A stretch of DNA of 64,000 bases from Clostridium sp. NkU-1 (GTDB taxonomy: Bacteria > Bacillota_A > Clostridia > Lachnospirales > Lachnospiraceae): NCBI GenBank assembly GCA_001312405.1, contig BBDR01000001.1:186001-250000 (forward strand). The letters run 5' to 3'. A program made the translations under genes and the position numbers. The notes beneath the pieces are model-generated. The model had not been told where the DNA came from. It saw only the letters and a program-made list of their open reading frames with translations, and searched no databases. This document shows positions 18,889-28,565 of this stretch, piece after piece (position 1 is the first letter of the stretch; each line of letters starts with the position of its first letter).

Positions 18889-19203
18889 ATGATAAAGCAA
18901 TTGATTGCACTGTCACTGGTCGTTTTGCTTGGTTCCCACTTTTTTGGTAATTCCATAATGAATGCCCTTGCCGGAGAGACGGAAGGGCCGGCGGCCGAGA
19001 AGTATTATACCAGCATTGAGATACAAAAAGGGGACAGCTTATGGAGCATTGCCGGAACGTATTTGGAAAACAGCGGAATGACCACTGCCCAATATGTGAA
19101 AGAATTAAAGAATATAAATGGATTAAAGGAAGATACCATTCACAGCGGACAGTATCTGACTGTTATCTACTTTGCATCAGAATCTGATTCAGGAGTAAGG
19201 TAA
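18889..19203 (+). CDS. yneA: YneA-like LysM cell-division inhibitor
   Basis: 104 residues: N-terminal membrane anchor (IKQLIALSLVVLLGSHFF) and an extracellular LysM domain (IEIQKGDSLWSIAGTYLE, ELKNINGLKEDTIHSGQYL). B. subtilis yneA, divergent from lexA, has this architecture and halts division during the SOS response; the same arrangement and several LexA boxes support that role. ATG 18889 chosen because AGGAGG at 18876-18881 is 7 bases away; the ATG at 18883 is too close. Confidence 0.8.
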   Translation: MIKQLIALSLVVLLGSHFFGNSIMNALAGETEGPAAEKYYTSIEIQKGDSLWSIAGTYLENSGMTTAQYVKELKNINGLKEDTIHSGQYLTVIYFASESDSGVR

Positions 19204-19342
19204 GTGGGGCGACAAGGAAGCCGCTATTTTTAAATCCATTGATTTTATTGAAATTATACCTTAGAATAATAGAAGCACCGTCTGCTTAAGAGGTGTTTTT
19301 AAGCTCAGAATTATTCTTATAGTCAAAGGATTTAATATAATT
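19204..19342 (+). promoter_or_regulatory. Leader with nested inverted repeats before the tet-like gene
   Basis: Outer arms AGAATAAT (about 19264) and ATTATTCT (about 19311) enclose a CACC/GGTG hairpin followed by TTTTT. The layout resembles an attenuator. Tet(M)-class genes are known to use transcriptional attenuation; whether this one does is inference. Confidence 0.4.
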
Positions 19343-21290
19343 ATGAAGATAACTTTCGGAATTCTGGCTCATGTAGATGCCGGAAAAACCACTTTTTCAG
19401 AGCAGGTATTATACAGAGAAGGAGTAATCAGAGCTCTGGGCCGTGTAGATGCTAAAAACGCATGTATGGATCATGATGACATTGAAAAGGCGAGGGGAAT
19501 AACTATATTTTCAGATATGGCCGGTTTTACTCATGGTGATGATACCTATTATCTGATTGATACTCCCGGTCATACAGATTTTTCGGCCGAGATGGAACGG
19601 GCCCTGGAGGTAATGGACTATGCGGTCTTAATGATTAACGGGACGGATGGAATTCAGGGTCATACAGAAGCCATCTGGAACCTTCTGGAGCGATATAATA
19701 TTCCTGTTTTCTTATTTGTCAACAAGCTTGATGTGATTTCGGCATCTTATGAAAGAGTTTTGTCTGAGGTGCGTGAACGCTTTTCTGCCAATATTCTGGA
19801 TTTTAAAAACATCAGCTTTAAGAAAGGAAGTGAAGGCACCCTGACAGACGATATCATTGAGAATGTATCTGAATGGGATGAAACATTACTTGATAAATGG
19901 TTGAATGGGGCTATTACTTTTGAAGACCTGCGGCCTGCAGTGGTTTCTCAGATTAAAACCGGCGTTTATTCCCCTGCTTTGGCGGCTGCGCTCTGAATGG
20001 AGAGGGAATAGAACCGTTTCTTGATTCCTTTTATTGTTTCACAGAAACTTCCTATCCGGTATCAGCTCCTTTTAGTGGGAGAGTGTTTAAGATCCGTTAT
20101 GACGGCCATGGAGAGCGAATGACGTACTTGAAGATATTAAGCGGCTCTCTCAATGTCAGGGATTCCTTATTAACAGATGAGAAGGTACATCAGATAAGGG
20201 TTTTTCAAGGGGAACGGTTTACAGCCCTTCAGAAGGCTTCTGCAGGAGACGTGGTAGCCGTTACCGGGCTTCGGACTGCCAAAGCAGGCCAGGGACTTGG
20301 AGAGTGCTGTGATACGGTGGAGCCGGCACTTCAACCTGCCCTTCAGGCAAGGGTTCTGTACCCGCCTGAAGTTCCTGACCGGACAATCTTACAGATGTTT
20401 TACATTCTGGAAGAGGAAGAGCCTGCGTTAAGTGTGGTATGGGAAGAGTCTTTGCGGCAATTAAAAATAAATATCATGGGAAAAATTCAGCTTGAGGTTT
20501 TGGAACAGGTTGTTTTAGAAAGATTTCAGGTGAAGGTATCCTTTGGACAGCCTGAGATCATATATATGGAAACAATAGCGGAACAGGTTACAGGATACGG
20601 ACACTTTGAGCCACTCCGCCATTATGCGGAAGTGGCATTGAGAATAGAACCGGAGAGAGAGGGAAGGGAATTTCATTTGAGAGTCAATGTCATGTGGACA
20701 GGCTTGGGATCAATTATCAGAATCTTGTACGTACCCATGTTTTTGAAACCGTTCATAAAGGAGTTCTAACCGGATCTGAACTGACGGATGTTAAGATTAT
20801 TCTGGTTGATGGGATTTCTCATATCAAGCATACGGAAGGCGGTGATTTCCGGGAGGCAGTATACCGGGGGATCCGTCAAGGGCTTATGAAGGCCAGAAGC
20901 CTCCTTCTGGAGCCTTATTACAGCTTTGCGATATCAATTCCGGATCCCTTAACAGGAAGAGTATTAAATGACATTACAAGGTATTCCGGCCGGTTCGAAG
21001 CTCCGGTTCCGGACGGTAGCGGGAGAACGGTAATAAGAGGTCTGGGTCCTGTTGGATCTTTTATGAATTACGGAGAAGAACTGATGATAATGACCGGTGG
21101 CAAAGGAAGTATATCTATGGTATTTTCTCATTATGATATATGTCATAATCAAGATGAGGTTCTAAATCACTATCAATATAACCCAAATGAGGATACTGAT
21201 AATCCTTCCTGTTCCGTATTCTGCCAAAAGGGCACTTCCTTTGTGGTTAATTGGGATCGTGCGGAAGATTATATGCACACTCTTAGATAA
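19343..21290 (+). CDS. Tet(M)/EF-G-like ribosomal protection GTPase, two frame breaks
   Basis: About 649 residues, the length of Tet(M)/Tet(O) proteins, which displace tetracycline from the ribosome. G1 is AHVDAGKTTFSEQVL, then ARGITIFSDMAGF, DTPGHTDFSAEMERAL and FVNKLDV. The frame breaks near 19977 (one T missing, true PAFGGCALNGEGIEPF) and near 20690 (one T missing, true NCHVDRLGINYQNLV). C-terminal domains IV and V follow (LLEPYYSFAISIPDPLTGRV). It is only distantly like the classical mobile Tet genes, so it may be a chromosomal paralogue with another role; resistance is not shown. Confidence 0.8.
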
Positions 21291-21604
21291 TTGTTATTTA
21301 TTATTATTTTAATCTTAACATCCAGTTAAAGGATTGTTGATATATATTCTGAAGTCTGGAAACCTTTTTTTTAATAGAGGTTAAAGGGATTTTATCGTTA
21401 ATTGAAAATGACAAAAAGAAAAGCGGCAAAGAAAATGAAGCTCGTTTGCTGCTTTTCTTACAACAGCGCGGAGTGACTTTCCTTTGGAGTTGTAAAGTTC
21501 GCTTAATTCCCATTGGTTTTTGTGTGTTAGGCAAACAAATAAATGATGATAAATTGATGAAAGCACGGAATCCCGTGCTTTTTGATTACATCTTTTCGTT
21601 TCAA

Positions 21605-21622
21605 TATGTAGGAAGAGTAAAA
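21605..21622 (+). repeat. 18-bp direct repeat, left copy
   Basis: TATGTAGGAAGAGTAAAA, identical to 23302-23319 beside the tyrosine recombinase gene. Confidence 0.7.
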
Positions 21623-21712
21623 ATAAGTAAAAAAAATAGATTTTATTAATTTCCTGAAGTTTTATTGTAAATACGTAGTCTGCAGGATTTTATCCACTTT
21701 GCTAACGAAAAC

Positions 21713-21740
21713 TTGACAATTGTCAGATTTATACTATACT
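21713..21740 (+). promoter_or_regulatory. Promoter with overlapping 12-bp palindrome (rplY)
   Basis: -35 TTGACA (21713-21718), 16-base spacer, -10 TATACT (21735-21740). TGACAATTGTCA (21714-21725) is a perfect palindrome overlapping the -35 box, a possible operator. Confidence 0.6.
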
Positions 21741-22001
21741 ATTAATTATATGTTATTTGAAACTCTATGTGATTTTTTAAATAATAAATAAAATAAGCTT
21801 GTATTAAAGAAATAAATTAAAATTTAATTCTAGGATAACTTATTTAAAATACATTTTCTTTTGGAATTATATTTTCTTTTGACAATTTATATTTTGTTAT
21901 GTTAAATCACATTGAAATTTAGGTAACAGGTTTTCATCATTGAATCATAAGATTTTAGATGATTGCCATAATATAATTATAAATCAAGGAGGCTTATAAC
22001 T

Positions 22002-22592
22002 ATGGAAAATACTGGAGTTATGAACGTTGAGTTAAGAAAAAGTACCAGAAAGGGTGACAATAATCAGTTAAAAAGAGAAGGATATTTATTGGGAAATATA
22101 GCTGGTAAAGGTGTTGATTCAATCTCAATAGCTGTTAAGAAAGATGTATTTAGAAGATCAATGAAAGAGTTTGGCCGGAATGGCATTTTTAAACTGGTTG
22201 TTCCTGATGGCCAGAGTTATACCGTAATGGCAAAAGAAATACACATTGAACCTGTTAAGAACGAAATCTCTCATTTGGATTTTCAAATGGTATCTTTTTC
22301 GGAAAAAATCAAACAAGAAGTGGCTATAAAAATTACCGGAGCAGAACTTCTTGAGTCAAAAAGATTGTTGATTAACAGTACCATAGATTCAATTTTACTG
22401 GAGGGCTTACCTCAGAATATTCCCGATGAAATAGTAATTGATGTTTCTAATATGGAGGCTGGTGAAAGTATTCAATTTAGTGATATTAAACTTCCGGAAG
22501 GACTTACCTCAACTATTGATCCGGAACAAAAAATGATAACAGTTGTTGGCTCTAAGATACGTGAAGCAGTTGAAGGAGAGGCCGAAAGCTAA
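22002..22592 (+). CDS. rplY: 50S ribosomal protein L25 / general stress protein Ctc
   Basis: 196 residues of the long (Ctc) form: N-terminal 5S rRNA-binding domain (VELRKSTRKGDNNQLKREGY, MAKEIHIEPVKNEISHLDFQ) and C-terminal TL5-like domain (LEGLPQNIPDEIVIDVSNME, DIKLPEGLTSTI). AAGGAGG ribosome site. Base composition is more AT-rich than the core genes around it. Single-gene unit with its own promoter and terminator. Confidence 0.92.
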   Translation: MENTGVMNVELRKSTRKGDNNQLKREGYLLGNIAGKGVDSISIAVKKDVFRRSMKEFGRNGIFKLVVPDGQSYTVMAKEIHIEPVKNEISHLDFQMVSFSEKIKQEVAIKITGAELLESKRLLINSTIDSILLEGLPQNIPDEIVIDVSNMEAGESIQFSDIKLPEGLTSTIDPEQKMITVVGSKIREAVEGEAES

Positions 22593-22652
22593 GAGGAATA
22601 ACGGCATTCACTTTTCGTATGAAAATATTATAAGAGCCTGATGATAAAGGTG

Positions 22653-22696
22653 AAAAAAGAAAGCTCTAATTTAGATATTAGATGCTTTCTTTTTTA
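22653..22696 (+). terminator. Terminator after rplY
   Basis: Arms AAAGAAAGCTCTAAT and ATTAGATGCTTTCTTT (with a bulge), then T's. Confidence 0.88.
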
Positions 22697-23356
22697 TAGC
22701 AAAAAAATTAAAAAGATAGATAGCAACTTCCCATTATATTTATATCAGGTCCTTACGTGCAGGTGTCATGTCCTCTTACATAAGACACATGTTCGCAGAC
22801 CATTCGCCAAAGCTTTCAAAGTTTCCAAAAAGACAAAAAAAGAATCCGCCAGGGATACAGTTGCTTATGATATATGAATAATTTCGCATCAGATAATTTT
22901 ACACCTTTTTAAAGATTCTATTTTCCGGTTTTGCGTTTTCATCTTGGAGGGGGCATAACATTAAATGAGATGGACTTGGTGGGGAATGGGAGTATTATAT
23001 ACCAAGTAGAATAAGGAATGGAGACAGAATATATGATGTTTTGGATGTATGACCAGTAAAATATTCAAAAGGGCGTTGAGCAGGTTAATCGGTTCGCTGT
23101 TTGTGACAATGACACTAGGAAGCTTATACTCTGATAGCAAAGTATTTTGAGCAAAATTAAAACGCCACTTTTCAGCGGCGTAGTCTTTTTGAAAAAAACA
23201 GCAATTTCTGGTTTTTTACTTATAATAATCAAAAAAACCATTTTTGAACAAAACTCCTTAAAATTTTTTTTACTTATTGGATTATAATAAGTATAAAAAT
23301 GTATGTAGGAAGAGTAAAACTTTAAATTTTTTTTGTTTAATTGTTTTCCCGTAATT
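22697..23356 (+). other. Gene-poor region before the recombinase
   Basis: No solid gene. A 33-residue frame at about 23050-23151 (MTSKIFKRALSRLIGSLFVT...) looks like a signal peptide with nothing behind it and may be a remnant. A weak terminator-like hairpin (ACGCC/GGCGT) lies near 23161-23190. The right copy of the 18-bp repeat is at 23302-23319. Confidence 0.4.
23302..23319 (+). repeat. 18-bp direct repeat, right copy
   Basis: TATGTAGGAAGAGTAAAA, identical to 21605-21622; lies 38 bases past the end of the recombinase gene. Confidence 0.7.
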
Positions 23357-24395
23357 TTACCTTATTTCTGGCGCTGCGCGGCGTTCATCCTCCAAAGCAG
23401 CATAGTGTTTTTTTGTGGTGTTGACATCTGAATGTCCTAAAACATCTGCAACCAGATAGATATCCCCGGTTTCCTTATACAGGCTTGTTCCATAGGTGCT
23501 GCGCAGTTTATGGGGGGTGATCTTTTTCAGCGGTGCTACGAGTTTAGAATATTTCTTCACCAGATTTTCGACGCTGCGGACTGCAAGTCTTTTCTTTTGA
23601 AGGGATAGGAAGAGAGCCTTTTCATGGCCTTCCTCGGGAATGACTAAATTACGTTCTTCCAGATAATCAAGAAGAGCGTCCTCCACTTCAGAACCAAAGT
23701 ACACTGTAACTTCCTTTCCGCCCTTTCTATGGATTCGAATCCCGCCATTTTTTAAGTCAATATCATCTATGTCCAGTCCAACACATTCCGATACCCGGAT
23801 CCCAGTTCCCAGCATGAGAGTCAATAGGGCCAGGTCGCGTATTTTAGTTTTCGCATGATAGGTTTTTTTGTTTCTCTGTTAAAGCTTCCCCGCTTTCTAC
23901 TTCATCAAGCAAGAGAGCAACCTCATCAATATCTAATCGGATAATATCCTTTTCATGCAGCTTTGGAAGCTGTACCAGAGAAGCGGGATTTGTTTGAAGC
24001 CGCTCATTCCGGTAATAATAATTATAGAAGCTTTTAAGAGAGGAGATTTTTCGCATGATTCCCCGCTCTTTGTTGGTTACTTCCTGATTCTTATCATTAA
24101 AACGGTATTTCAAATATTCCATATATTCTTCAATATCCACGACCCGAAGTGCATCCAGGTGGTCCAATGTGATATCTTGAATGTGAAGTTTGCCGATAAC
24201 GGGGTTTTCTTTAATTAGAAAATCAAAAAACACCCTTAGATCATAAGCGTATGCGATCCTGGTCCGGGAAGAAGTACGGGGCTCAATCCCTCTGAAGAAA
24301 TCTCCGCAGAAATTGGGAAGTTCTTTTACCAATTGGCGCAGGTGCTTTACATTTTCAATATCTTTTTGCTGATGGTAGGAGAGAGAAGAACTCAT
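23357..24395 (-). CDS. XerC/D-like tyrosine recombinase, one frame break
   Basis: About 345 residues. N-terminal SAM-like core-binding domain (SSRTRIAYAYDLRVFFDFLI) and catalytic domain with all key residues: Arg in GTGIRVSECVGLD, Lys in HRKGGKEVTVYF, HKLRSTYGTSLY (H-x-x-R), GHSDVNTTKKHYAALE (His and nucleophilic Tyr). An A7 run near 23863-23869 (minus strand) breaks it; six A's restore EKQKTYHAKTKIRDLALL. A stand-alone recombinase like this sits near lexA in related genomes (from memory), so it may be a resident chromosomal gene rather than part of a mobile element. Confidence 0.9.
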
Positions 24396-24800
24396 AATTG
24401 GGCCTCATTTCTTTAATTATTGGATTGATAAATGTTTTCTGAAAGACCAGTTATTTATATTTTCCTCATTAATTAGTTTTTCTTCTTTTAGACTTAGTAG
24501 TACGATTCTTGGGTAGAGGTTGCTTAAAGAGCTTTGTGTACTTTGATATAAAGAAGTATGAGGATTGGAGTTAGTATATCAAAAACATAAATCAAGGTTA
24601 TGAGAGAAAAGGTTGCTTTAAGCGATAATATTAAATACATAATTGCAGTTTCCTTGTTCTCTCTGTCAACTATTCGTTAAACTAGACTTTCGCGAATAGT
24701 TTGAAATCACTACTTTATAGTATAATAACCGAAAAAAATTTACTGCTGCATTGAATTGTACATTATTGCTATTCTTAGTTTAAATATAATGTGCCTTAAA
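24396..24800. other. Intergenic region, AT-rich
   Basis: No gene. One inverted repeat, AACTATTCG (24668-24676) with CGAATAGTT (24693-24701), has no T run. It presumably carries the recombinase promoter on the minus strand. Confidence 0.5.
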
Positions 24801-24992
24801 TCATAATATTTCCTGGACTCTCCCCACTTGTCCATTCGTTAACATTACTTTGATACCATGAGGGTGAAAGCTACTGTTTGTTAGTATTTTTCCAACGATT
24901 CCCTCTGTTAGTTTTCCGGTTCTTTGGTCAGATTTCAATACAATTTTTACTGTTGCACCTATTTTAACATCAATTCTATTTTGTCCGTTCAT
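24801..24992 (-). CDS. ywbE: YwbE-family protein (DUF2196)
   Basis: 63 residues matching YwbE: MNGQNRIDVKIGATVKIVLK, then QRTGKLTEGIVGKILTNSSF and HPHGIKVMLTNGQVGRVQEI. A small beta-rich KOW-like domain of unknown function. GAGGAG ribosome site. Confidence 0.92.
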   Translation of the reverse strand: MNGQNRIDVKIGATVKIVLKSDQRTGKLTEGIVGKILTNSSFHPHGIKVMLTNGQVGRVQEIL

Positions 24993-25005
24993 TTTTCTCC
25001 TCGTT

Positions 25006-25190
25006 TTAGCATCGGTTACCTAAATTCCATTCCTTCATCATATCAGAATGTAATGCTTTGAATGAAGTTTTTCCATGTATAGCTTCTCTTCCATTACAAT
25101 AAGGGCAATCTATTTTACCATCAATTCTATCTTTTATCAAACCATTCCAAGGCAATCCACAAGTTATGCAATCCCCAATTTTCTTACTTC
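25006..25190 (-). pseudogene. Remnant of a DUF4379-type zinc-ribbon protein
   Basis: The minus strand reads CITCGLPWNGLIKDRIDGKI, then DCPYCNGREAIHGKTSFKAL and MMKEW, the CPYCxGR...PGKTSFKAL...EW pattern of probable zinc-ribbon repeats (DUF4379, from memory). Upstream the frame is closed by stops after a possible start, so this is decayed or truncated. A paralogous remnant lies at 26065-26308, with the YHYH gene between. Confidence 0.6.
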
Positions 25191-25264
25191 AAAATAACGT
25201 TAATTCATCTGTTTTTCTCCGTTAAAGTGCTTATTGAGTTTCTAAATGATTTAATTATTCATTG

Positions 25265-25317
25265 TCATCTTTGTTAATAAATTCTGGAACAATTTTAAAA
25301 TTTATTAACAAAGATGA
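25265..25317. repeat. Perfect 19-bp inverted repeat
   Basis: TCATCTTTGTTAATAAATT (25265-25283) and its exact complement (25299-25317), 15-base loop, no T run. Lies downstream of the YHYH gene. Confidence 0.8.
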
Positions 25318-25366
25318 ATTAGGCTCTTTTTAATCATTATTTCTTTTATCAATCATTTTTGTTTTT

Positions 25367-25984
25367 TTACATCTTAATTATGTATTCGATTTTCGTTATA
25401 TCCACAATCCATAAAATGCTCATAATATTTTTTTTGAAATCGTCCCCATATGTTGCCGCTAAGTCCATGTTATTGTCTTTATATATCATTACATCAAAAT
25501 TATCGCATCCTTTACGCCCTTCTGCCATACCATAGGAAACAAAATGTTCTAGCAGCTTCTGTTCATTGTTTCCTATCGTAGTCTGCAGATCTGAATTATT
25601 ATTATAATAAAAGGTCGAGTCAAATACCAGCTTATAATCCTGAACATTTAAAAGTGACTCTTCTTTCTTTTCCGATGTTGAGCTAGAGGTCTGCTTAGAA
25701 GAAGATGCCCCATTACCATTTTCATAAGGACACACTCCGTTTGGATGTAAATGGGCTGAATAACCATGATGATAATGATAACTGCCCAAACCACTTTTGT
25801 TTTTATAATCATGATGTCCGCCTTGGGAATCTGTACGCCCAGAATGCGCCTGTGCAATTATAATACAACCAGGATAACTTGTCTCCATAGACCCAATTAT
25901 CAGAATTGCAGCAATTAACAAAGCAATCCATTTAACCTTCTTTACCAAAACTTTTAGCTTCCTGCTTATAACTTTTGAATCCAT
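25367..25984 (-). CDS. Exported YHYH-domain protein with two short C-terminal repeats
   Basis: About 205 residues. Basic N-terminus and membrane/signal segment (KWIALLIAAILIIGSM), then the His-rich YHYH domain (HSGRTDSQGGHHDYKNKSGL, GSYHYHHGYSAHLHPNGVCP), a Ser/Thr linker, and two copies of a motif found in clostridial surface proteins (NNSDLQTTIGNNEQKLLEHF...YGMAEGR and NNMDLAATYGDDFKK). An A8 run near the end scrambles the last ~20 residues; with a corrected run the second repeat continues YYEHFMDCGYNEN and stops at 25374. Possibly metal-binding at the surface (inference). Confidence 0.75.
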   Translation of the reverse strand: MDSKVISRKLKVLVKKVKWIALLIAAILIIGSMETSYPGCIIIAQAHSGRTDSQGGHHDYKNKSGLGSYHYHHGYSAHLHPNGVCPYENGNGASSSKQTSSSTSEKKEESLLNVQDYKLVFDSTFYYNNNSDLQTTIGNNEQKLLEHFVSYGMAEGRKGCDNFDVMIYKDNNMDLAATYGDDFKKNIMSILWIVDITKIEYIIKM

Positions 25985-26064
25985 ATACTACTTCCCCCGT
26001 TTCTATTTTTTTAATAAATATATCATATCATAAGGTGGCATATATTACAAATATAGAGGTGAAA

Positions 26065-26308
26065 TTATACAATTGACCTGCAGGAGCATAATGCTTTAAA
26101 AGAAGCTTTCCCTGGAAAAGGTTTTCTTGTCACTGGAATAAGGACATTCTACTCTTCCATCTACCCTATCACTAACTGAACCATCCGTAAAAATCATATT
26201 ACATTTATAGCAATTCCAAGTAATAAGCCGATTATAGATTAAAAGAATGCTATCTAAAACCCACATCTTTATTGATTTTGAAACATTCAGAATCGTTTCA
26301 GGATGCAA
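26065..26308 (-). pseudogene. Second remnant of a DUF4379-type zinc-ribbon protein
   Basis: Reads WNCYKCNMIFTDGSVSDRVD, GRVECPY, and in a shifted frame PGKASFKALCS, closely paralleling the remnant at 25006-25190. One cysteine of the second knuckle is lost (CPYSS) and the frame is broken near 26112. Upstream sequence shows no further repeats. Probably dead. Confidence 0.5.
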
Positions 26309-26488
26309 AGTTTTAAAAGAATCGGTGATTTTAAAGTATCATACCTTTCATATCAATAAAACCGTTGGCATTTGAGAATCTTTTTCCCCATCATAGTAAA
26401 GCCCGTCTTATGACATTTACGCTGATTATACCATAGGAAGGACTGGGAATGAATTAATTTGTCAACAGAGGCCTCTTTGAAACAGTCT

Positions 26489-26545
26489 CAAAAAGGAGCC
26501 GGTTGCTTCCCAGCTGAGTAAACTCAGCTATGGAGCAACCGGCCC
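26489..26545 (-). terminator. Terminator of the ade operon
   Basis: Minus strand arms GCCGGTTGCT and AGCAACCGGC enclosing a second stem (GCTGAGT/ACTCAGC), followed by TTTTT. Confidence 0.92.
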
Positions 26546-26559
26546 AAGTTGTTAGCTTT

Positions 26560-28292
26560 TTACGCTTCTATTGAAGTAAAATCAAACTTTGTTACATCAA
26601 AAAGTCCCATATCTGTAATTTTTATCTCTGGGATAACCGGCAGAGACATAAAGGCAAGGGTCATTAAAGGTTCTACTCCCAAATTTACCTCAAAGTCTTT
26701 ATGTAGCATGTTCTGAATACGTTCAAGCTTCTCAGCAACCCATTCACCACCCTTATCTGACATCAGACCGCCAATAGGTAGAGGCATGCTTTCAATTGCT
26801 TTTCTATCTTCCACTACAGTCGCACCGCCATTTATTCTTATAATCTCCTGAATCGCCGCCATGATCTCATCATTATTTACGCCTACAGCTACGATGTTAT
26901 GGGAATCGTGAGCGATAGTTTGAGCAACGGCACCTTTCTTGAGTCCATATCCACGAAGAAGACCTACTGCTACATTACCAGTCATCTGATGCCGCTCTAC
27001 AATTACAATTTTAACAATATCTTGATTTTCATCGAAGATAAAATCGCCGTCAGCGGTTAGTGCAACCTCTGCAGTTCCCATTTTTGTTACAATGCTGCCT
27101 TCTGAAATATCAATGACCTTGACGTTTGTAGATTTAGAGTTCAATTTGAGCTTTTCCATGGTCAAATCTTTTACATGGACACTACCGGCCACTTTATCAA
27201 TTGGTGCACTTTTGTATTTTCCAAGATAAGTATTTTTCTCTGCTGCCAGCTTTCCCTGGATAAATACTTTTTCTACAATGAATTCCTTCAGATTATTTAT
27301 GAGAACAATGTCCCCTCTTAAGCCAGGAGCAATTGCGCCCCTGTCGGTAAGGCCATAACATTCCGCAGGATTAATAGTAGCCATTTGAATGGCTGTTATT
27401 GGGTCAATCCCCTCTTCTACACAAATCCGCAAATGATCATCTAAATCACCTTTTTCAAATATATCCTTAGGCTGACGGTCATCAGAACACAGCAGACAAC
27501 GTCGGCTGTTTGCTGCTGTTACCCCTTTTAGCAGGGTGCGCAGATTGTGACAGGCAGAACCTTGCCTCAATTGAATATACATACCTGAATTGATTTTTTT
27601 CAATCATTTCCTCAACAGTGGAGCATTCATGATCTGTCTTAATGCCTGCCGCAACGTAAGCATTTAACTCATTACCAGAAAGCCCTGGCGCATGCCCATC
27701 AATGATTATATCTGCATTTTTAGCTGCCACTATTTTTTTTGTGACTTCTTCATCATTGAAGATGACGCCAGGAAAGTTCATTAATTCACCAAGGCCAAAC
27801 GCACCTTCATGATAAGTCAATTTTTCAATAACATCACTGTCAATAATTGCTCCTGAATGCTCAAAGGCTGTGCAAGGAACACACGATGGTATTTGATTTT
27901 TTTATATCTAAATCCGTACCTTTTGCAGCTTCAATCATATACTCAAATCCGTTAACTCCACAAACATTTACAATCTCATGAGGATCGGCAATAACAGTAG
28001 TTGTACCATGAGGAACAAGCACACAGCCAAGATTTTCTGGAGTTAAAAAGGTGGATTCAATATGCATATGACCTTCAATCAATCCTGGAATCGCATAAGA
28101 ACCATTGGCATCGACCTCTGTCTCACCTTCATAATCGCCAATACCAGCAATTAAACCGCCGCAAAGTGCGATGTTTTTCTCTAAAACAGCACCCGTGTAG
28201 ACGTTTACCACTTTACAATTTTTAATGACTAAGTCGGCTTTTTTTCTGCCTGCAGCAACATCAATTAATAGATTTAGATATCTTCTTTTCAT
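26560..28292 (-). CDS. ade: Adenine deaminase, two frame breaks
   Basis: Amidohydrolase-superfamily enzyme converting adenine to hypoxanthine and ammonia. Metal motif GLIEGHMHIESTFLTPEN, then VVPHG-type strand with TTTVIADPHEIVNVCG, DGHAPGLSGNELNAYVAAGI and CSDDRQPKDI; C-terminal Ade domain with VGVNNDEIMAAIQEI and GGLMSDKGGEWVAEKL. T7 runs at about 27594-27600 and 27897-27903 break it; six bases restore EEMIEKINSGMYIQLRQGSA and DIKNQIPSCVPCTAFEHSG. Repaired length ~577. Start at 28292 after AAAGGGG; the longer open frame to 28337 lacks such a site. Follows the YczE-like gene behind an adenine-type riboswitch. Confidence 0.93.
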
Positions 28293-28565
28293 ATAAGCAC
28301 CCCTTTTCGTTATTTTATTCGTTCTCCACTTACACATTTGACATAACTTACGGTAAGCATCACCATAGGATTTGCCTTTGGATAAAACTCTTAACCCATG
28401 CTGAGATTGTATAGGAAGCCGTTCTACCTTAACAATATATCCTATGCTTTTTCTGCAGATTCTAAATTAGTGTATTTTTCCTCTTCAGGTAGAGCAAAAT
28501 ATTTATTCAATCAAGCCGCTATAAATCCATCCCCTTATTATAAGCATAAATAATTTACATTACAG

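Larger units (their letters stand above)
21291..22001 (+). other. AT-rich intergenic region and long rplY leader
   Basis: No convincing gene. Contains the promoter at 21713-21740, then ~260 bases of very AT-rich leader before the L25 gene, with a second TTGACA at about 21878. An 18-bp sequence at 21605-21622 recurs beside the recombinase gene at 23302-23319. Short open frames around 21304-21649 lack start signals and coding character. Confidence 0.5.

Noticed and set aside
19343..21290. Acquired tetracycline resistance gene on a transposon
   Set aside because: No flanking mobile genes, base composition like its neighbours, and divergent sequence.
21304..21649. Short overlapping frames on both strands
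   Set aside because: AT-rich, no start signals, nothing protein-like; could be remnants but unsupported.
22641..22877. Plus-strand 78-codon frame after rplY
   Set aside because: Starts inside the rplY terminator and shows no coding character.
23357..24395. Recombinase as evidence of an integrated mobile element
   Set aside because: No tRNA target, no cargo, excisionase or phage/conjugation genes around it; such a gene is probably resident. Only the 18-bp repeats keep the idea open.
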